Notes: generated by a model not told the origin, from the letters alone. Counted from the first letter of the stretch, positions 49,186 through 60,415 are shown. The stretch: DNA of 64,000 bases from Pictodentalium vernedei (GCA_031216915.1 CM062293.1:151598285-151662284), one strand, 5' to 3'. Made by a program: numbers and translations.

Positions 49186-51090
49186 GCCAATGCCAAGATT
49201 AGACTGTAATTTCAACTAATTTGTATCTGAATTGCTGCAACACAGCCTCATTATTGTTCCTGAGGATTCGTCTGTATTAATCAGGATATTGCCTGTAGGA
49301 GCAAGAACTTAGCTATGAAACAACAATTCATATATCAGCACAGTTGCGATACATATATATTTAGGCTACCTATCGGGTTACCTGAATCAAGTACAGGGAA
49401 ACAAACAATAAGTTACCAAAGCTCAGACCAGGTGAACGATAAATGGGTTACACAAAATTTTGAAAACAGCGGGCCAGTATTTCAACAAGTACCATACCTG
49501 ACAACTCAAGAATCCCCCATAACACTGTTAGACCTAGCACTACATACTACCCATATGAACCGTAGGACAATATAATGTCTTAGCTATATATTAGTATCAC
49601 TAAGGGCTGGCCATAGACCAGCAGGGGAATAGATCATACATCCTATACTACCACACTAGACAACTGAACATAATACTGTTTGCTCGAGCTTTATGCACTA
49701 CCCATCACAACTGCACAGTGGAATAAAGCAGTCGGTAGAATAGTTACACCAAGGGCTTATAGTCAACCAACATGGGTATATATAGCCCATACTATAATAT
49801 CAAATAAGGGCAGGACAAGAAGCCTGACACACCTTGACCCCAACATTGTGATGTTGGATTGTACAGTGGATTTTAACAGCAGTCAATGTCTCCATGTGTA
49901 TATTTATAAATACATTCCATAGCATACATATGGGAGTATAGAGTACATACACCACTTGCAGAATCCAGTTAGATGGAGTGAAAAAAATATGTCTCGTGTC
50001 GGTTCCACCAAAAGTCAGGGTAACGAGGCCTCAAAAGCTCCTGCTCTGCTATACTACTAGCATCTAAAGTTTATCACTTCCAAATGCCATTTCAGTGGCT
50101 ATCTGAGAAACAATCCCATGAGATGTGATAAAGAAGCATGAAGTAAGGGTATATTATACTGATTACTGCATAGTTTGAATTGACATATCTCATTGAAATC
50201 AGAAAATGATGTGCACACAATATTTTCAACAGGGATATTCTAAATAAAGTTCATTTTTGGTGCCACAATGGCTGTAACTATCAGATAGCTGGGTATATTA
50301 TGCCTACACAAATTCATATTTTTTGATCACCATTATGAACGTGACATTCAAATTCAAACAGATGAGCGATTACTGAGGTTTCAAACAATCAAAATCTAAA
50401 AAAGTTTCAGAATCTACATTTCCGCTTGCCATTTTCACAGCCATTTTGAATTTTCAGAGTCATCATAGCATGTAAATGTTGCTCAAATATACGACCAACA
50501 AGCTGGAAATGCAACTGCAACCCAGGGAAGGTGATGATTTAAAGTGGCTAATGGAGTGGTTTGTAAGAATCTATTCAAAATCAACAAATTGTGACAAGTT
50601 GTATATGATTGGGGAGGGGGGGGGGGGGTAATTTTCCACAACATAGCCATAAACAAAATCTTCTATTTATGAACTTCTGCGTCAGTCATCATGCACGTTG
50701 GTGGTCATAAAAAAAACAAATATATCTGGAAATGTATTCAAATAATTTTCTGTGCGAATCAAAAGAGTTAAACATTAAGTACCCCAGATTGATAATATAC
50801 CAGAATAACGTGATTATCAGTCAGGTTTTATTTCTTGGCCATCAGAAAATAGGTCCTGAGGTCCAAAATATTACATAAAAAATGGGGATCGGCACCTCAT
50901 TAAAGGAGTCCAAAACTCTATTTTGTCGCAGAGATTGTTCATGCAACAACCGGATCTGTTGGACTACAAAACTGATGGGGTCGCATAAATTACCCTTCTG
51001 TGTGACACTGGAGTGCATTTCTGGCGCATTCTATATGGTATCTATGTCAGCTTTGAACAATTAATATTTTGTGTTGTCATTCCACATAGC
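49186..51090. other. Long stretch without a recognised gene or repeat
   Basis: Low-copy-looking, AT-rich. Open frames at 49315-49575 and 49680-49922 have no known motif and no supporting signals. A G-run is at about 50619-50629. This is the longest part of the right half without a repeat I can match inside the window. Confidence 0.5.
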
Positions 51091-51107
51091 TGTTTTCTAC
51101 TATATGT

Positions 51108-51262
51108 TTTATTAGTCTGTGTGAACACACAGACTATTGTTTTGTACGGTTTCTTTTTCTTTCTTTCTTTTTTCTTCTTTTTCTTATTCTCTGTCTTCTC
51201 ACTTCCTTGTCTGCACGATTCTTATTCTCTGTCTTCTCCTCACTTCCTTGTCTGCACGATAA
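51108..51262. repeat. Hairpin, pyrimidine tract and 45-bp tandem duplication
   Basis: AGTCTGTGTG (51114-51123) is mirrored by CACACAGACT (51126-51135). A TTTCTTTCTTTCTTTTTTC tract follows, then two copies of a TTCTTATTCTCTGTCTTCTC block ending CTTGTCTGCACGA. Confidence 0.8.
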
Positions 51263-51930
51263 CTTGAAATTGAATTGTCCTGTCTCGCTGATTTTTGACA
51301 TTCTGACAGACAGTCACAAGTTCTAGAAACCCTATGTTTTTCAGGTCGCTAGGGCCCTTGAGTATGGCCCAATCGGCCACATGGTTTTCACAGCCTCTTA
51401 ATTTCCTCTAACAGTAAATTATCCTGAAGCAATACTATGTTATATTTATCCACACTAGAGACAATGCAAACAGAAATGGAGGTAGCTGTCAAACATTAAA
51501 TGTTATCTGCTATTTCAATCAGATGTCAGCTCCTCAAACCAAGTTGAGAGAAACCTTTGCTTTACAAGGAAATAAAGTATAAATTATTCAATTCATTCTT
51601 TTAACCCTCTCAATACTTCAATGTTTGTTCCAAAGATTTCCATGCAATGTGAGAATAATCATAACCCTTTCCATACTCACATTACTGCGCTAAACGTCAT
51701 TCAAACAAGTCTCAGAGCAAAAAATGTCCATTTCTGATTCCTCGATCGAACCCTTTGAATGCTCTGCATATATGTACTCTTTCTGGTTTCTTGGAAAAAT
51801 TTATCTGATTCCTGTATGAATATCTTTAAATACTGTTAACGAAAACATATTTCTGATTTCTTTAAAAATATTTCACCCCCCAAAATAAGCCTCCATAAAT
51901 TATCCTTCTATTATGTTTATTTCTGATGCT
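51263..51930. other. No gene recognised
   Basis: Unassigned AT-rich sequence. Confidence 0.5.
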
Positions 51931-52176
51931 TTAACCCTTTACCTAACATGGAACGCAGACGACACTTGGAAAACAAAATTCTTGAATAACTAATTTTTTT
52001 TCATTTTTTGTCTCAAAAACATAGGTTATGACCCCTCGCTGGAATGAGCTCGTTCCAACGAGGGGTCATAACCTATGTTTTTGAGACAAAAAATGAAAAA
52101 AATAAAGAAAAATAATTGGCAATGTTTGTGAATAGCGCTGGCCGTTTTTTTTCCATTATGTTGGGTAAAGGATTAA
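51931..52176. mobile_element. TTAA hairpin element TH1, copy 7
   Basis: Starts TTAACCCTTTACCTAACATG, ends ATGTTGGGTAAAGGATTAA. The core ATAGGTTATGACCCCTCGCT and its mirror are almost perfect, with a 20-bp GGAATGAGCTCGTTCC centre. Confidence 0.92.
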
Positions 52177-52366
52177 CCCCTTTCACAGACTTGAATTTAC
52201 TGGATGCAGTGAATTCTGTTTCTCTAGCTGATAAATGATTTTGTGAAAGCCAAAGAAAAGTGGGTGTGAGATATTTTCTGGATTTTAGATACTTCACAAA
52301 ATTGTTTGTTGTATACTTTCCATCTTCGGTGTTTTATGTGAGATAGTATTGCAATGATTAGATGTT

Positions 52367-52766
52367 TTAACCCTCTACCTGATGAATTATGTTTTGTTTT
52401 CAATTTTTGCTTTTAAAACATAGCTTATGACTACTCATTGGAATGAACTTATTGAGCTTGTTCCAGCAAGGGTTTATTTGGTAATTTTGGAAGTGAAAAA
52501 TGTAAAATTTAACCTCCTGCACACTAAGGTCAAAATATCATTTTAGCCAGCAAATATTTCCCATAATGCAACTGGAAATTTAAATAAATCAATCTTGTTT
52601 AATAGAGCTCAATGAACTCTATCAAACAAGATTGATTTGGTTAAATTCCTGGCTGCATTATCAGAAAAAATTTCTGCTTGAAATTTGGTTATTTTGACAT
52701 CAGTGGGCTGAGGGTTAAGAAAAAAACCGAAGTGGCATTGTCAAGTCATATTGGGTGTAAGGTTAA
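52367..52766. mobile_element. TTAA hairpin element TH1, copy 8, with TH2 nested
   Basis: Starts TTAACCCTCTACCTGATGAA and ends ATTGGGTGTAAGGTTAA. Core AACATAGCTTATGACTACTC is present with a diverged mirror. TH2 (52509-52718) interrupts the right half with its own TTAA ends. Confidence 0.82.
52509..52718. mobile_element. TTAA hairpin element TH2, copy 2, inside TH1
   Basis: Starts TTAACCTCCTGCACACTAAG and ends ACATCAGTGGGCTGAGGGTT then AA. Hairpin CAATCTTGTTTAATAGAGCT and the mirrored TCTATCAAACAAGATTG. Same structure as 41093-41304. Confidence 0.9.
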
Positions 52767-52804
52767 TATAACAATAACATGAGTGCATTTATTAACTCCT
52801 TGGG

Positions 52805-53137
52805 ATGTGCGGTGGCTCAGTAGGTAGAGGTGCTGGCTGGAAGCTGAGAGGTCCTCTGTTCGAATCCCATCTGCGGCAACCGCATTGTGTCCTTGGGCAA
52901 GACACTTCAACTCATTGCCCATGTGAGGGCATTGTGGACTAAGGCGTACTGCATGTCGATGGTGCACTTGTCTTCAACCAGTGCTAACCCTGCTTGTGTG
53001 GAGTTGGTATGTTGGGGAGCTGACAGTTGCTCGCCGTTGCTGAGTGTTTCTCTCTGGGTACTCCAGATTCCTCTACCTGCAAAACTGGCATGGTCATGGT
53101 TAGCCATTGTGCAGAAATGTGTGACCTTAAAAACCAA
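52805..53137 (+). mobile_element. SINE-1 copy, near full length
   Basis: Head GTGGCTCAGTAGGTAGAGGT and TCGAATCCC, then GTGTCCTTGGGCAAGACACT, body and GTGACCTTAAAAACCAA. A TH3 element begins at once (53138), replacing the tail. Confidence 0.88.
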
Positions 53138-53368
53138 TTAACTCCTCACATGCTGCTGGTGGATATTCTTGCTTCTGAAATAAGTATAATTTGGGCAGTA
53201 TAATCAAATGTCTGCCCTGTAAATTGAATGGACTTTTTAAGGAATGATTTCTTGAGTTAATTAAATGTGGATAAATTTTTCATCAAATCTAGTCATGGCT
53301 GCTTCATAGCAGCCATGACTAGATTTCATGGAAAATATTTTGAAAATACTCAGTGGGTTAAGAGTTAA
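53138..53368. mobile_element. TTAA hairpin element TH3, copy 1
   Basis: Starts TTAACTCCTCACATGCTGCT and ends AGTGGGTTAAGAGTTAA. Hairpin ATCTAGTCATGGCTGCTTCA then TAGCAGCCATGACTAGAT. Same family as 55244-55494. Confidence 0.88.
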
Positions 53369-53727
53369 CGGCAAAGAGGAATGAATAACAGTCTGAGGGT
53401 TTATTACCAGCCCAAGACAAAGTACCACTATTTCTTTAAAGTTAACTGACACATAGTTTATGGTCCCTCATTTGAAGGATCAGTCTGTTTTTTGAGAATT
53501 TAGTTTTTTGTTGCTGAAAAATAAGATGAACTTTAGTGGAGAGGTGAAATGTGTGTATTATTGTTATGCAGATTTAGAAATTTTGTAAGATACTTCAGCA
53601 AAGTTCCTTGTGAAGCCAGTGATAACATCTGCTAAATCTTTATTATGCATCTAACATAGTCACCTTTTTCAAAACCATGGTCAACACGAGTCCAGCAGAG
53701 GAATTTGAAAGTTTAGTTTTCTGTTTA
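53369..53727. other. No gene recognised
   Basis: Unassigned. Confidence 0.5.
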
Positions 53728-53906
53728 CTAAAGCTGGCCAACACTATTTACAAAAATCATTGAACAAATGTAAATATTTTTCTGATTTTCTGCCATAAAA
53801 ACAGAGCTTATGACCTCTCAATGGAATAAGATTGTTGTATTCATTCCATTGAGAGGTCAGTCATAAGTTCTGTTTTTCAAGCAAAAAATAAATTTCAGTT
53901 AGGCCT
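53728..53906. mobile_element. TH1-like hairpin, degenerate
   Basis: GGCCAACACTATTTAC, AACAGAGCTTATGACCTCTC and mirrored GAGAGGTCAGTCATAAGTTC keep the TH1 plan. TTAA ends are not preserved. Confidence 0.65.
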
Positions 53907-53924
53907 CAAAAAGTTAAAAATCTG

Positions 53925-54300
53925 TTTCTCAGGCCCACCCACATGGTCCTTTTAGCTGACGCATACTCTCTTTTTATAACCAATGCAAACTTAAAAAAAT
54001 ATAAATTAAATGGTTTATGACTGATATTTTACCCAAGTTAATAAAGTTGATAAATTTGTCCCTTGAGGGCAACAAGGCTTTGCAATGCTTTAGTATTGCA
54101 AAGCCTTCTTGCACTCAAGGGACAAAATACACCACCACCCATGATATTCTGTAGATTATGAGGCCTAAAACATAAAATAAACCAAGAACATGAACTTTCC
54201 GCATGATGGCAAAGAAATAATTACAAAAATGAAAAAATAAAATAAAAAAACGCCCGCCTACATGCAGTTTTACAAATATGGCCTGAGAAACAGAAGATCA
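53925..54300 (-). mobile_element. GCCTGAGAAACAG-type hairpin repeat, uninterrupted copy
   Basis: Reverse-oriented partner of 46045-48310 without the TR337 insertion. The hairpin GGCTTTGCAATGCTTTAGTA/TTGCAAAGCC lies at about 54071-54105. TTCTCAGGCC occurs at the left and GGCCTGAGAA at the right, so the ends are inverted. Confidence 0.85.
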
Positions 54301-54645
54301 ACTTTGTGGGGCATTCTTCAAGAAACTTTTTTTTAGTGTTGTCTGCTATTCGAGTTCGGTAAATGGTAAAAGAGTAGAATATGACTTGATATAGTTCATA
54401 TATTGTGCAAACTCTCTATCCCGGTGAATAGAACAATGCATATATTTTTTGCTAGAATATATTCTGTAATAAATATACATGTATCTTTGTAATTTTACTG
54501 AATGAAAGATGTCATAAACCGTTTGAGTACTAAGCATGATCTGAAATGCCTGTAATACGGTAGCACATTTAGGGAGTTTCATAAATCTGATGATTTCCTT
54601 GTGGAAACCCTAGAAAGTAGATTGTTTGGGTTTTTATTGGGGTTT
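54301..54645. other. No gene recognised
   Basis: Unassigned AT-rich sequence. Confidence 0.5.
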
Positions 54646-54651
54646 AATGAA

Positions 54652-55015
54652 GGGGGCGCGGTGGCTCAGTTGGTAGAGGTGCAGGCTGCAAGCCGAGAGG
54701 TCCTCGGTTCGAATCCCACCTGCGGCAATCGCATTGTGTCCTTGGGCAAGACCCTTCACCCCCATTGCCCACGTGGGGGCACGGTGACGCTGTGTACTAC
54801 GGCGTACTGCACGTCGATGGTGCACCTGTCTTCAACCAATGCTAACCGTGCTTGTGTGGAGTTGGTATGTTGGGGAGCTGGCAGTTGCTTGCCGTTGCTC
54901 GGTGGTTCTCTCCGGGTACTCCGGCTTCCTCCACCTGTAAAACTGTCACGGTCATGGTTAGCCATTGTGCAGAAATATGTGATCTTAAACATCAATAAAT
55001 AAATAAATAAATAAA
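54652..55015 (+). mobile_element. SINE-1, best full-length copy
   Basis: Starts GGGCGCGGTGGCTCAGTTGG, with A box TGGCTCAGTTGG and B box GGTTCGAATCC of RNA polymerase III promoters. Then GTGTCCTTGGGCAAGACCCT, CCCACGTGGGGGCACGGTGA, TACTACGGCGTACTGCACGT, CACCTGTCTTCAACCAATGC, CGGTGGTTCTCTCCGGGTAC, and the end GTGATCTTAAACATCAATAA with (AATA) repeats. About 360 bp; non-coding. The least diverged copy, so useful as a reference. Confidence 0.93.
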
Positions 55016-55618
55016 TTTGGGTTTAATGACACTTTCAGCAGCCATGGTCACTGTGTCAGACAGTTTTACAGGTGGAGGAAGCCAGAGTAGCCAGAAAGAA
55101 CCACTGAACAGTGGCAAGTAACTATCACACTCCCTAATGTACTAACTCTGCTGAAGCAGAGTTAATAGCCGTTAAGCAAGTGCCCCAGCAACATGCAGTA
55201 TGCCATAGTGCACACTGCCAATGTGCTTCATATGGGCAATCAAGATTAACTCCTTGCATGCTGCCAGTGGATATTCCTGCCCAGGACAGGATTTATTTTA
55301 CCATTGAAATAAGTATATTGTAGACATATTTAATCAAATTTTACCTCTGAAAATTGTATGGAGTTTTTCGTCAGTGATTCTTGGAGTTAAATTGAGATGA
55401 ATTTTTCATCAAATCTAGTCATGGCTGCTTTACAGCAGCCATGACTAGATTTAATGAAAACTATTTAGAAAATACTCAGCATGTTAATAGTTAAGTGCCT
55501 TGCACAAGGACACAACTCAGTTACCACTGGTCAGGATGGAATGTCCAACCTTTAGGTTTAAAGTCCAATGCCCTAACCACTGAGCCACTGTGCTCCCCTC
55601 AAGAAGTGGAGCAGTGCT
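55016..55618 (-). mobile_element. SINE-1-related copy (minus) split by TH3
   Basis: Minus-strand match: GGGTTTAATGACACTTTCAG, TACAGGTGGAGGAAGCCAGA, GAACCACTGAACAGTGGC, CATATGGGCAATCAAGATTA at the left; after TH3, AAGTGCCTTGCACAAGGACA and the tRNA-like head (CCTAACCACTGAGCCACTGT) at the right. Another copy (42715) reads CTTAATCCTGATTGCCCATG through the site, confirming a single TTAA target. Confidence 0.88.
55244..55494. mobile_element. TTAA hairpin element TH3, copy 2, inserted in a SINE
   Basis: Starts TTAACTCCTTGCATGCTGCC and ends CTCAGCATGTTAATAGTTAA. Hairpin ATCTAGTCATGGCTGCTTTA then CAGCAGCCATGACTAGAT. Bounded by the TTAA of the SINE. Confidence 0.92.
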
Positions 55619-55925
55619 TATTTATTGTGGTAAACATGCACTGTTTCACTAATAATATATGACCTGGCTGTTTCTTCAGTAATATAAGACTTGATAACCA
55701 TTGTTTGGGGGGTGGAAGACCTCTGAAGTAGTCAGCTTAATTAAAATATATTGATTAAACTTAACTTCATACTTGTGTTCTGCTGACTTGGGATCCTGGG
55801 AAGTGGAGTGGTGCTTGTTTACTGTGGTAAACAAGCTTTGTTTTACTGGTAAAATAGGACGCAGTCAGCAGTCATTGGGGTGTAAGTCCTTTACAATGGG
55901 CCGCGAGGGTACCAGTTTCTTTGAT
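55600..55925 (+). mobile_element. Two SINE-2-like fragments in tandem
   Basis: About 55608-55785 and 55788-55925 each contain AAGTGGAG(C/T)(A/G)GTGCTT followed by TGTGGTAAACA and a GGGGTG(G/T)AAG(A/T)CCT block. Neither has a clean tail. Confidence 0.6.
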
Positions 55926-56454
55926 TGACTACACTTTACTTTTTCTCCACCCACTCCCGGTGCAAGATAAGCGTGTCCCATGTGAGAAGGCCATGTGAGA
56001 TAGATATCTATCATGACCAGTTTATTAGCATATTTAATGAGCGCAAGACTATTCAATCAGCACACAACATGGTGTCACGTTTTGGAAATATTAGACGAAC
56101 GTTTGTCGAAGAAAACAGAAATAAAAACATAGACTGCAAATGCAAAGGACACAATGGGCACTCTCCAATAAATTGCAACCAAACAATATTGTGTAAATAT
56201 TGTGTAAAAAATTTTCTTCTAATGGTGAGCAAGCATGAATCTAATGCGTACAGTGGCTTCCAGCACTTTTCAATGAACCTAAATTGACTTCTAGTACTCA
56301 ACTAGTTAATACGCATGTGAGCTGAGTATTTTTCACTGGCAAGTGGCTATTCAGTCAACAGGGTTCTATTCTGTACATGATTATACTGTTACTGTAGATA
56401 CCTGTAAATTATATAAAGATAAAAACAATCAAGGTCCAGGTAGTAAAGGCTCTT
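55926..56454. other. No gene; TH5-like and pogo-like scraps
   Basis: GGGCACTCTCCAATAAATTG near 56157 and TCCAGCACTTTTCAATG near 56259 resemble TH5; GGCTATTCAGTCAACAGGGT near 56346 resembles the pogo-like end. All are too short for firm calls. Confidence 0.4.
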
Positions 56455-56456
56455 CT

Positions 56457-56685
56457 CTGTGGGAACCCTGGGTAGTGGAATAGTGCTTCTTCACTGTGGT
56501 AAACAAGTTCTGTTTTACTGATCAATTAGGACACGTTTGGGTGGAGGTGCGAGGTTGTACATACTCAAGCAGGCAGCATGGGTATGAATAATTGGCTAAA
56601 CTTGACTTCATACTTGTGTAACAGTCATAATATAGCCCTGGTTACTTAATGTGACCTTAAAACCCAATAAATAAATAAATAGTGA
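56457..56685 (+). mobile_element. SINE-2 copy
   Basis: GTGGGAACCCTGGGTAGTGG, TGTGGTAAACAAGTTCTGTT, GGTATGAATAATTGGCTAAA, CTTGACTTCATACTTGTGTA, and the end GTGACCTTAAAACCCAATAA then ATAAATAAAT. Confidence 0.82.
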
Positions 56686-56790
56686 TGGCTATGTTTCTGC
56701 ATGGTTTTGTGGCATACTGTTGGAAAGACACAAATAACACTTCTAAGCATTTTGCCAGAAAAAAAAGCATTTCATAATCAACGGAAAATA

Positions 56791-57222
56791 CAGTGGAGCC
56801 CACTTGATTGGATATCTCTTAACTGAATAACCCTGTTAATTGAATATAATTTCCCAACACAAAACCATTTACCATACCTCCAGTACAAATTTGACCTGTT
56901 AATTGAATATAGGTTATAGAGTAAACTCCTGTCAATTGAATAAAAAATCTTGTACCTGTCGAGAAATTACTCTGACTCTCCCCAGTTTTCTTTTGTTTGT
57001 AGGCCTATTTGGGCTCGATCAGTACATCAAATACAGGCATTTAATCTATTATATCTTGTTTGACAGAGCTTATGGAGCTCTGTCAAACAAGATGTAATAA
57101 TGTAAATGCTACGTTTATCTCTAGAATAGAAGAAAGTGACACACTCCCTGTTAATTGAATATTCCTGTTAATTGAATAATTTTCATTGGCACAGTGTCTA
57201 TTCAATTAACAGGGTTCCACTG
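56791..57222 (-). mobile_element. Pogo/Tc1-mariner-like MITE, copy 2
   Basis: Reverse-oriented copy of 44714-45129, flanked by TA (56789-56790 and 57223-57224). Ends CAGTGGAGCCCACTTGATTG and the complement of CAGTGGAACCCTGTTAATTG. Hairpin TCTTGTTTGACAGAGCTTAT/GAGCTCTGTCAAACAAGA. Intact without SINEs. Confidence 0.88.
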
Positions 57223-57390
57223 TAACACTAAGTTTTCATTGCCATTTTGAACAAAACTGAGGGCAGTGAATAAGAAGTTTATTGGTTGGTTCAGAGTTAG
57301 TGCAGGCATTTGAAAGTACCTAAAAGTGATTTAAATCTTAAAGATCTGAGGATTGGTGTTCATTTTTCTGCACTTTAATAGTCTACATTC

Positions 57391-57620
57391 CCCGTGGGAA
57401 CCCGGGGAGAAAAGCAGAACTTGTTCAATGTGGTAAACAGGCTGGTTTACTAGTAAAATAGGACCTGGTAACCAATGCCTTCGTGAAAGTCCTCTAAAAT
57501 GGGCAACATGGGTACAAACGCTTGGCTGGGTTTGACTTTATATCCATGTTGCAGTCAGGCTTAGCCATCAAATAAATACATAAACAAATATAAATAAATA
57601 AATAAATAAATAAATAATAG
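57391..57620 (+). mobile_element. SINE-2 copy
   Basis: CCGTGGGAACCCGGGGAGAA, TGTGGTAAACAGGCTGGTTT, GACCTGGTAACCAATGCCTT, GGTACAAACGCTTGGCTGGG, and an extended (AAAT)n tail. Confidence 0.82.
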
Positions 57621-57654
57621 TCTAAGTTGTAGGAGAGGAATGGATTGGGACAGA

Positions 57655-59850
57655 TCGTCACTGACATAATAGTCATGTAACCCAGTCACGTCTTGTTTGG
57701 TTGTCAAGGTAGCCCACATGAGTGGTCATGTTGTGATGCCATTGTCTTGGTAATATGTGGTGTCAGTGTGCATGTGCATCGCATGCTTTTAGGGTGCAAC
57801 ATGTTTCCATTGTCGATATTGTGTTTTGGAGGCCACTGTCTTGTTTTCTATGGTTACACATGCTTGCTTTGAGCTTGGAAGAGTTCTAGTAGAATGGAGG
57901 ATATGTTCGGATGTTGTGTTCGATTGAATAGTAGTAAATCTAATTACCCAAATAGACCCGACAATCACCTGGAAATCACAAAAAATGCCCCAAATCACTA
58001 AAATGGTCTCAGATTCCCTCAGAATACTCCTTATAAGAGTAGCACATAGTGCTATGAGGTGTGTTCTATTGTTTAAGAGTATGTATAATTACCAAAAACA
58101 ATCTGACAATTTTTCCAAATCACCAAACACCACCCCAAACCACCAAAATAGTTTCGGATTTCTTTAAGAATAAGAGTTGCACAGTCTGCTATAAGGTATA
58201 TTCGATTGAACTAGAGTATATTTACTGGCTCAGATTCCTACGGAATCCTGGTTTTTCTGCCTATCCATATCTATTCTGTGGCTTATTCTTTTATTCCTTT
58301 ACCTGTTTTGCAAATTACTGACCCTATTTAAACTATCCTAACAGTCTATCTAGTCTTCTGATTCTGACCTCAGCCCTAGTCCAAGTCTTATAATCACCAG
58401 TCGCTTCATTTCTCGTAATCTGTATCTACCTATACAGAGTTATCTCACCTTTGTATAATGAAGGCATCTATGATTTACACTATGGCTCATTTGCTCAATT
58501 AGATTCGAGTCGTTCGAGCAATGCCTGTTCAACCACTACTCGATAGATTATTTGCTTGATAAGATTCGAGTCATTAGAGCAGCCACACTGTATTCAACTG
58601 CTAGTAGTAGTGGAAGCCAAGTATGATCGTGATGTTGTGATACAGGTGCTGAGAGCCATTGTAGTCAGTAGTAATTGTGGAAGACTCTTGCATAGGGCAG
58701 ATAGTGGGAGAGAATAGTAGTGTTACAGACAAGTACCGGTAGTAGTGGAAGTAAAGAGTGAAAACTAATCATAAGACAGACCATGGGGGTCAATGTACAA
58801 ATCGGCAGTAGTGGCCATGAAACTCTAAAGACTTAGGGTGGTTTAGTACCCAGGAACTGAAAGGCATTAGCAGCCATAACTATCTTCATATAGATATCCC
58901 TCGATAAGTATCCTCCAAAATGTATTATCAGAAGGTATCCTCCAGTAGTATATCACCATGTCATAGGTATCCTCCAATTGTATATCACCATGTCATAGGT
59001 ATCCTCCAATTGTATAACACCATGTCATAGGTATCCTCCAATATCTAGATGAGCATAAGATCGAGTGATAAAATGAGTCATTCTCTCGAGCAATTGCTCT
59101 ATAGCTCATTTCCTCGATTAGATTGGAGTCATTTCGAGCAGTGCCGGTTCCTGCTCAATTGTCTTTGGGATTTAAGAATCATAGATACCTTCATTATACT
59201 CAAGGGAGATAACTCTGTATGGATAGATACAGATAATGTGAAATGAAGCAATATGACGGGTGACTGTTATGACTTGGACAAGAATAGAGGTCAGAATCAG
59301 AAGACTGGACTGTTGGGATAGTCTGAATGTGGTCAGTAATTTGCGAAGCAGGTAAAGGAATAGAAGAAAAAGCCACAGAATGGATCAGGATAGGCAGAAC
59401 ATCCAGGATTCTGTAGGAATCCCTACAAGTAAAAATTCTCTAGACTAATTGAACACACCTTATAGCACCACATGCTACCGTTATTCTCCAGAAATCTGCG
59501 AGCATTTTGGTGGTTTTGGGTAGTCTGGGGGGAAATTTTGGATTGTTTGTGGTAATTATACATACTATTATACAATAGAACACGCCGTATAGCACAATGT
59601 GCTGCTCTTATAAGGAGGATTCTGAGGGAATCAGAGTACATTTTGGGGTGATTGTTAGGTCTGTTTGGGTAATTCAAGCTCATAGCAAGCACATGCCACC
59701 ATAGAAACCAAGATAGTGGCATCCAGTATACAATTGGGATGATGGAAACACATTTCACCCTAACATACGATGCACATATGGACTGACACCATGTATCACC
59801 GTGACAATGGCATCACAACATCCCTCCCTCTCCTACTACTAGTCTACATC
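57655..59850. repeat. Large foldback: inverted arms of about 700-800 bp around a ~700-bp loop
   Basis: Left arm 57655 to about 58470 (repeat R copy 2: CATGTTGTGATGCCATTGTC, GTTTTCTATGGTTACACATG, ATTGAATAGTAGTAAATCTA, CAGTCTATCTAGTCTTCTGA, TACCTATACAGAGTTATCTC). Right arm about 59170-59850 is its reverse: GAGATAACTCTGTATGGATA, AGACTGGACTGTTGGGATAG, CATAGAAACCAAGATAGTGG, GACAATGGCATCACAACAT. The arms are diverged, so the structure is old. CTCAATTAGATTCGAGTCGT-type sequence also lies on both sides of the loop. Confidence 0.8.
58910..59046. repeat. 32-bp tandem repeat in the foldback loop
   Basis: TATCCTCCAATTGTATATCA then CCATGTCATAGG repeats about 3.5 times. Confidence 0.92.
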
Positions 59851-60185
59851 CTGTGGCTTTACAGTTGTCTCTAGGTAACTTGCCTGGAAACAACTGCCAA
59901 GGCACTTGAAATGTAACTTGGAGTTTTCACTAAATACTACATTTTGCTTTGTTGCTGTAAAAAGTTATCCAAATTTGAATTAGACCCCTAAGTATTAAAT
60001 TTGAAACTGAATTCCCATGCGGGCACATGCAAGTATTTAGAAATCGGGCTTTCATGGAAAAAGTCATGTGACGGTTTTTCGAAACATACATGAGGTAATT
60101 GTGAGTTCGACTTTAGTAAAAATGTGTACCTGTAAGATATATGTGTCTTTTTATTGTATTAACGTTTTGGAACTTTATTTTGAGG
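59851..60185. other. No gene recognised
   Basis: Unassigned. Confidence 0.5.
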
Positions 60186-60415
60186 TATGGGTCCTCACTG
60201 GAACAACTGAAAATAATGCAGTGCTTGTTTACCTTGGTAAAGAAGCTCTGTTCTCGTGGAAAAATTGACCCAGTGACCAATGCCTAGGATGGAAGTCCAC
60301 TAAAGTGGGCAGCATAGGTATAAATGATTGGTTAAACTGAACTTCATACCTGTGCTTCAGAAATGATAGACGTAGATGCTGAAGATGATCTTAAATACCA
60401 ATAAATAAATAAATG
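60186..60415 (+). mobile_element. SINE-2 copy
   Basis: AATGCAGTGCTTGTTTACCT, GACCCAGTGACCAATGCCTA, GGTATAAATGATTGGTTAAA, CTTCATACCTGTGCTTCAGA, and the end GATCTTAAATACCAATAAAT with AAAT repeats. Confidence 0.82.

Noticed and set aside
48837-49196. Overlapping frames of 113-119 codons on both strands
   Set aside because: They lie entirely in a SINE-1 copy; the same frames recur in other SINE copies with stops.
49315-49922. Two plus-strand frames of 80-86 codons
   Set aside because: No motif or repeat support; too short to claim as exons from sequence alone.
54660-54725. A tRNA gene (A and B boxes present)
   Set aside because: Boxes are those of the SINE head; the cloverleaf is not maintained and the sequence runs into the SINE body.
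54601-55002. 133-codon frame
   Set aside because: Translated SINE-1; head and tail are non-coding RNA-derived sequence.
58910-59046. CRISPR-like 32-bp repeats
   Set aside because: Direct tandem repeat with no spacers.
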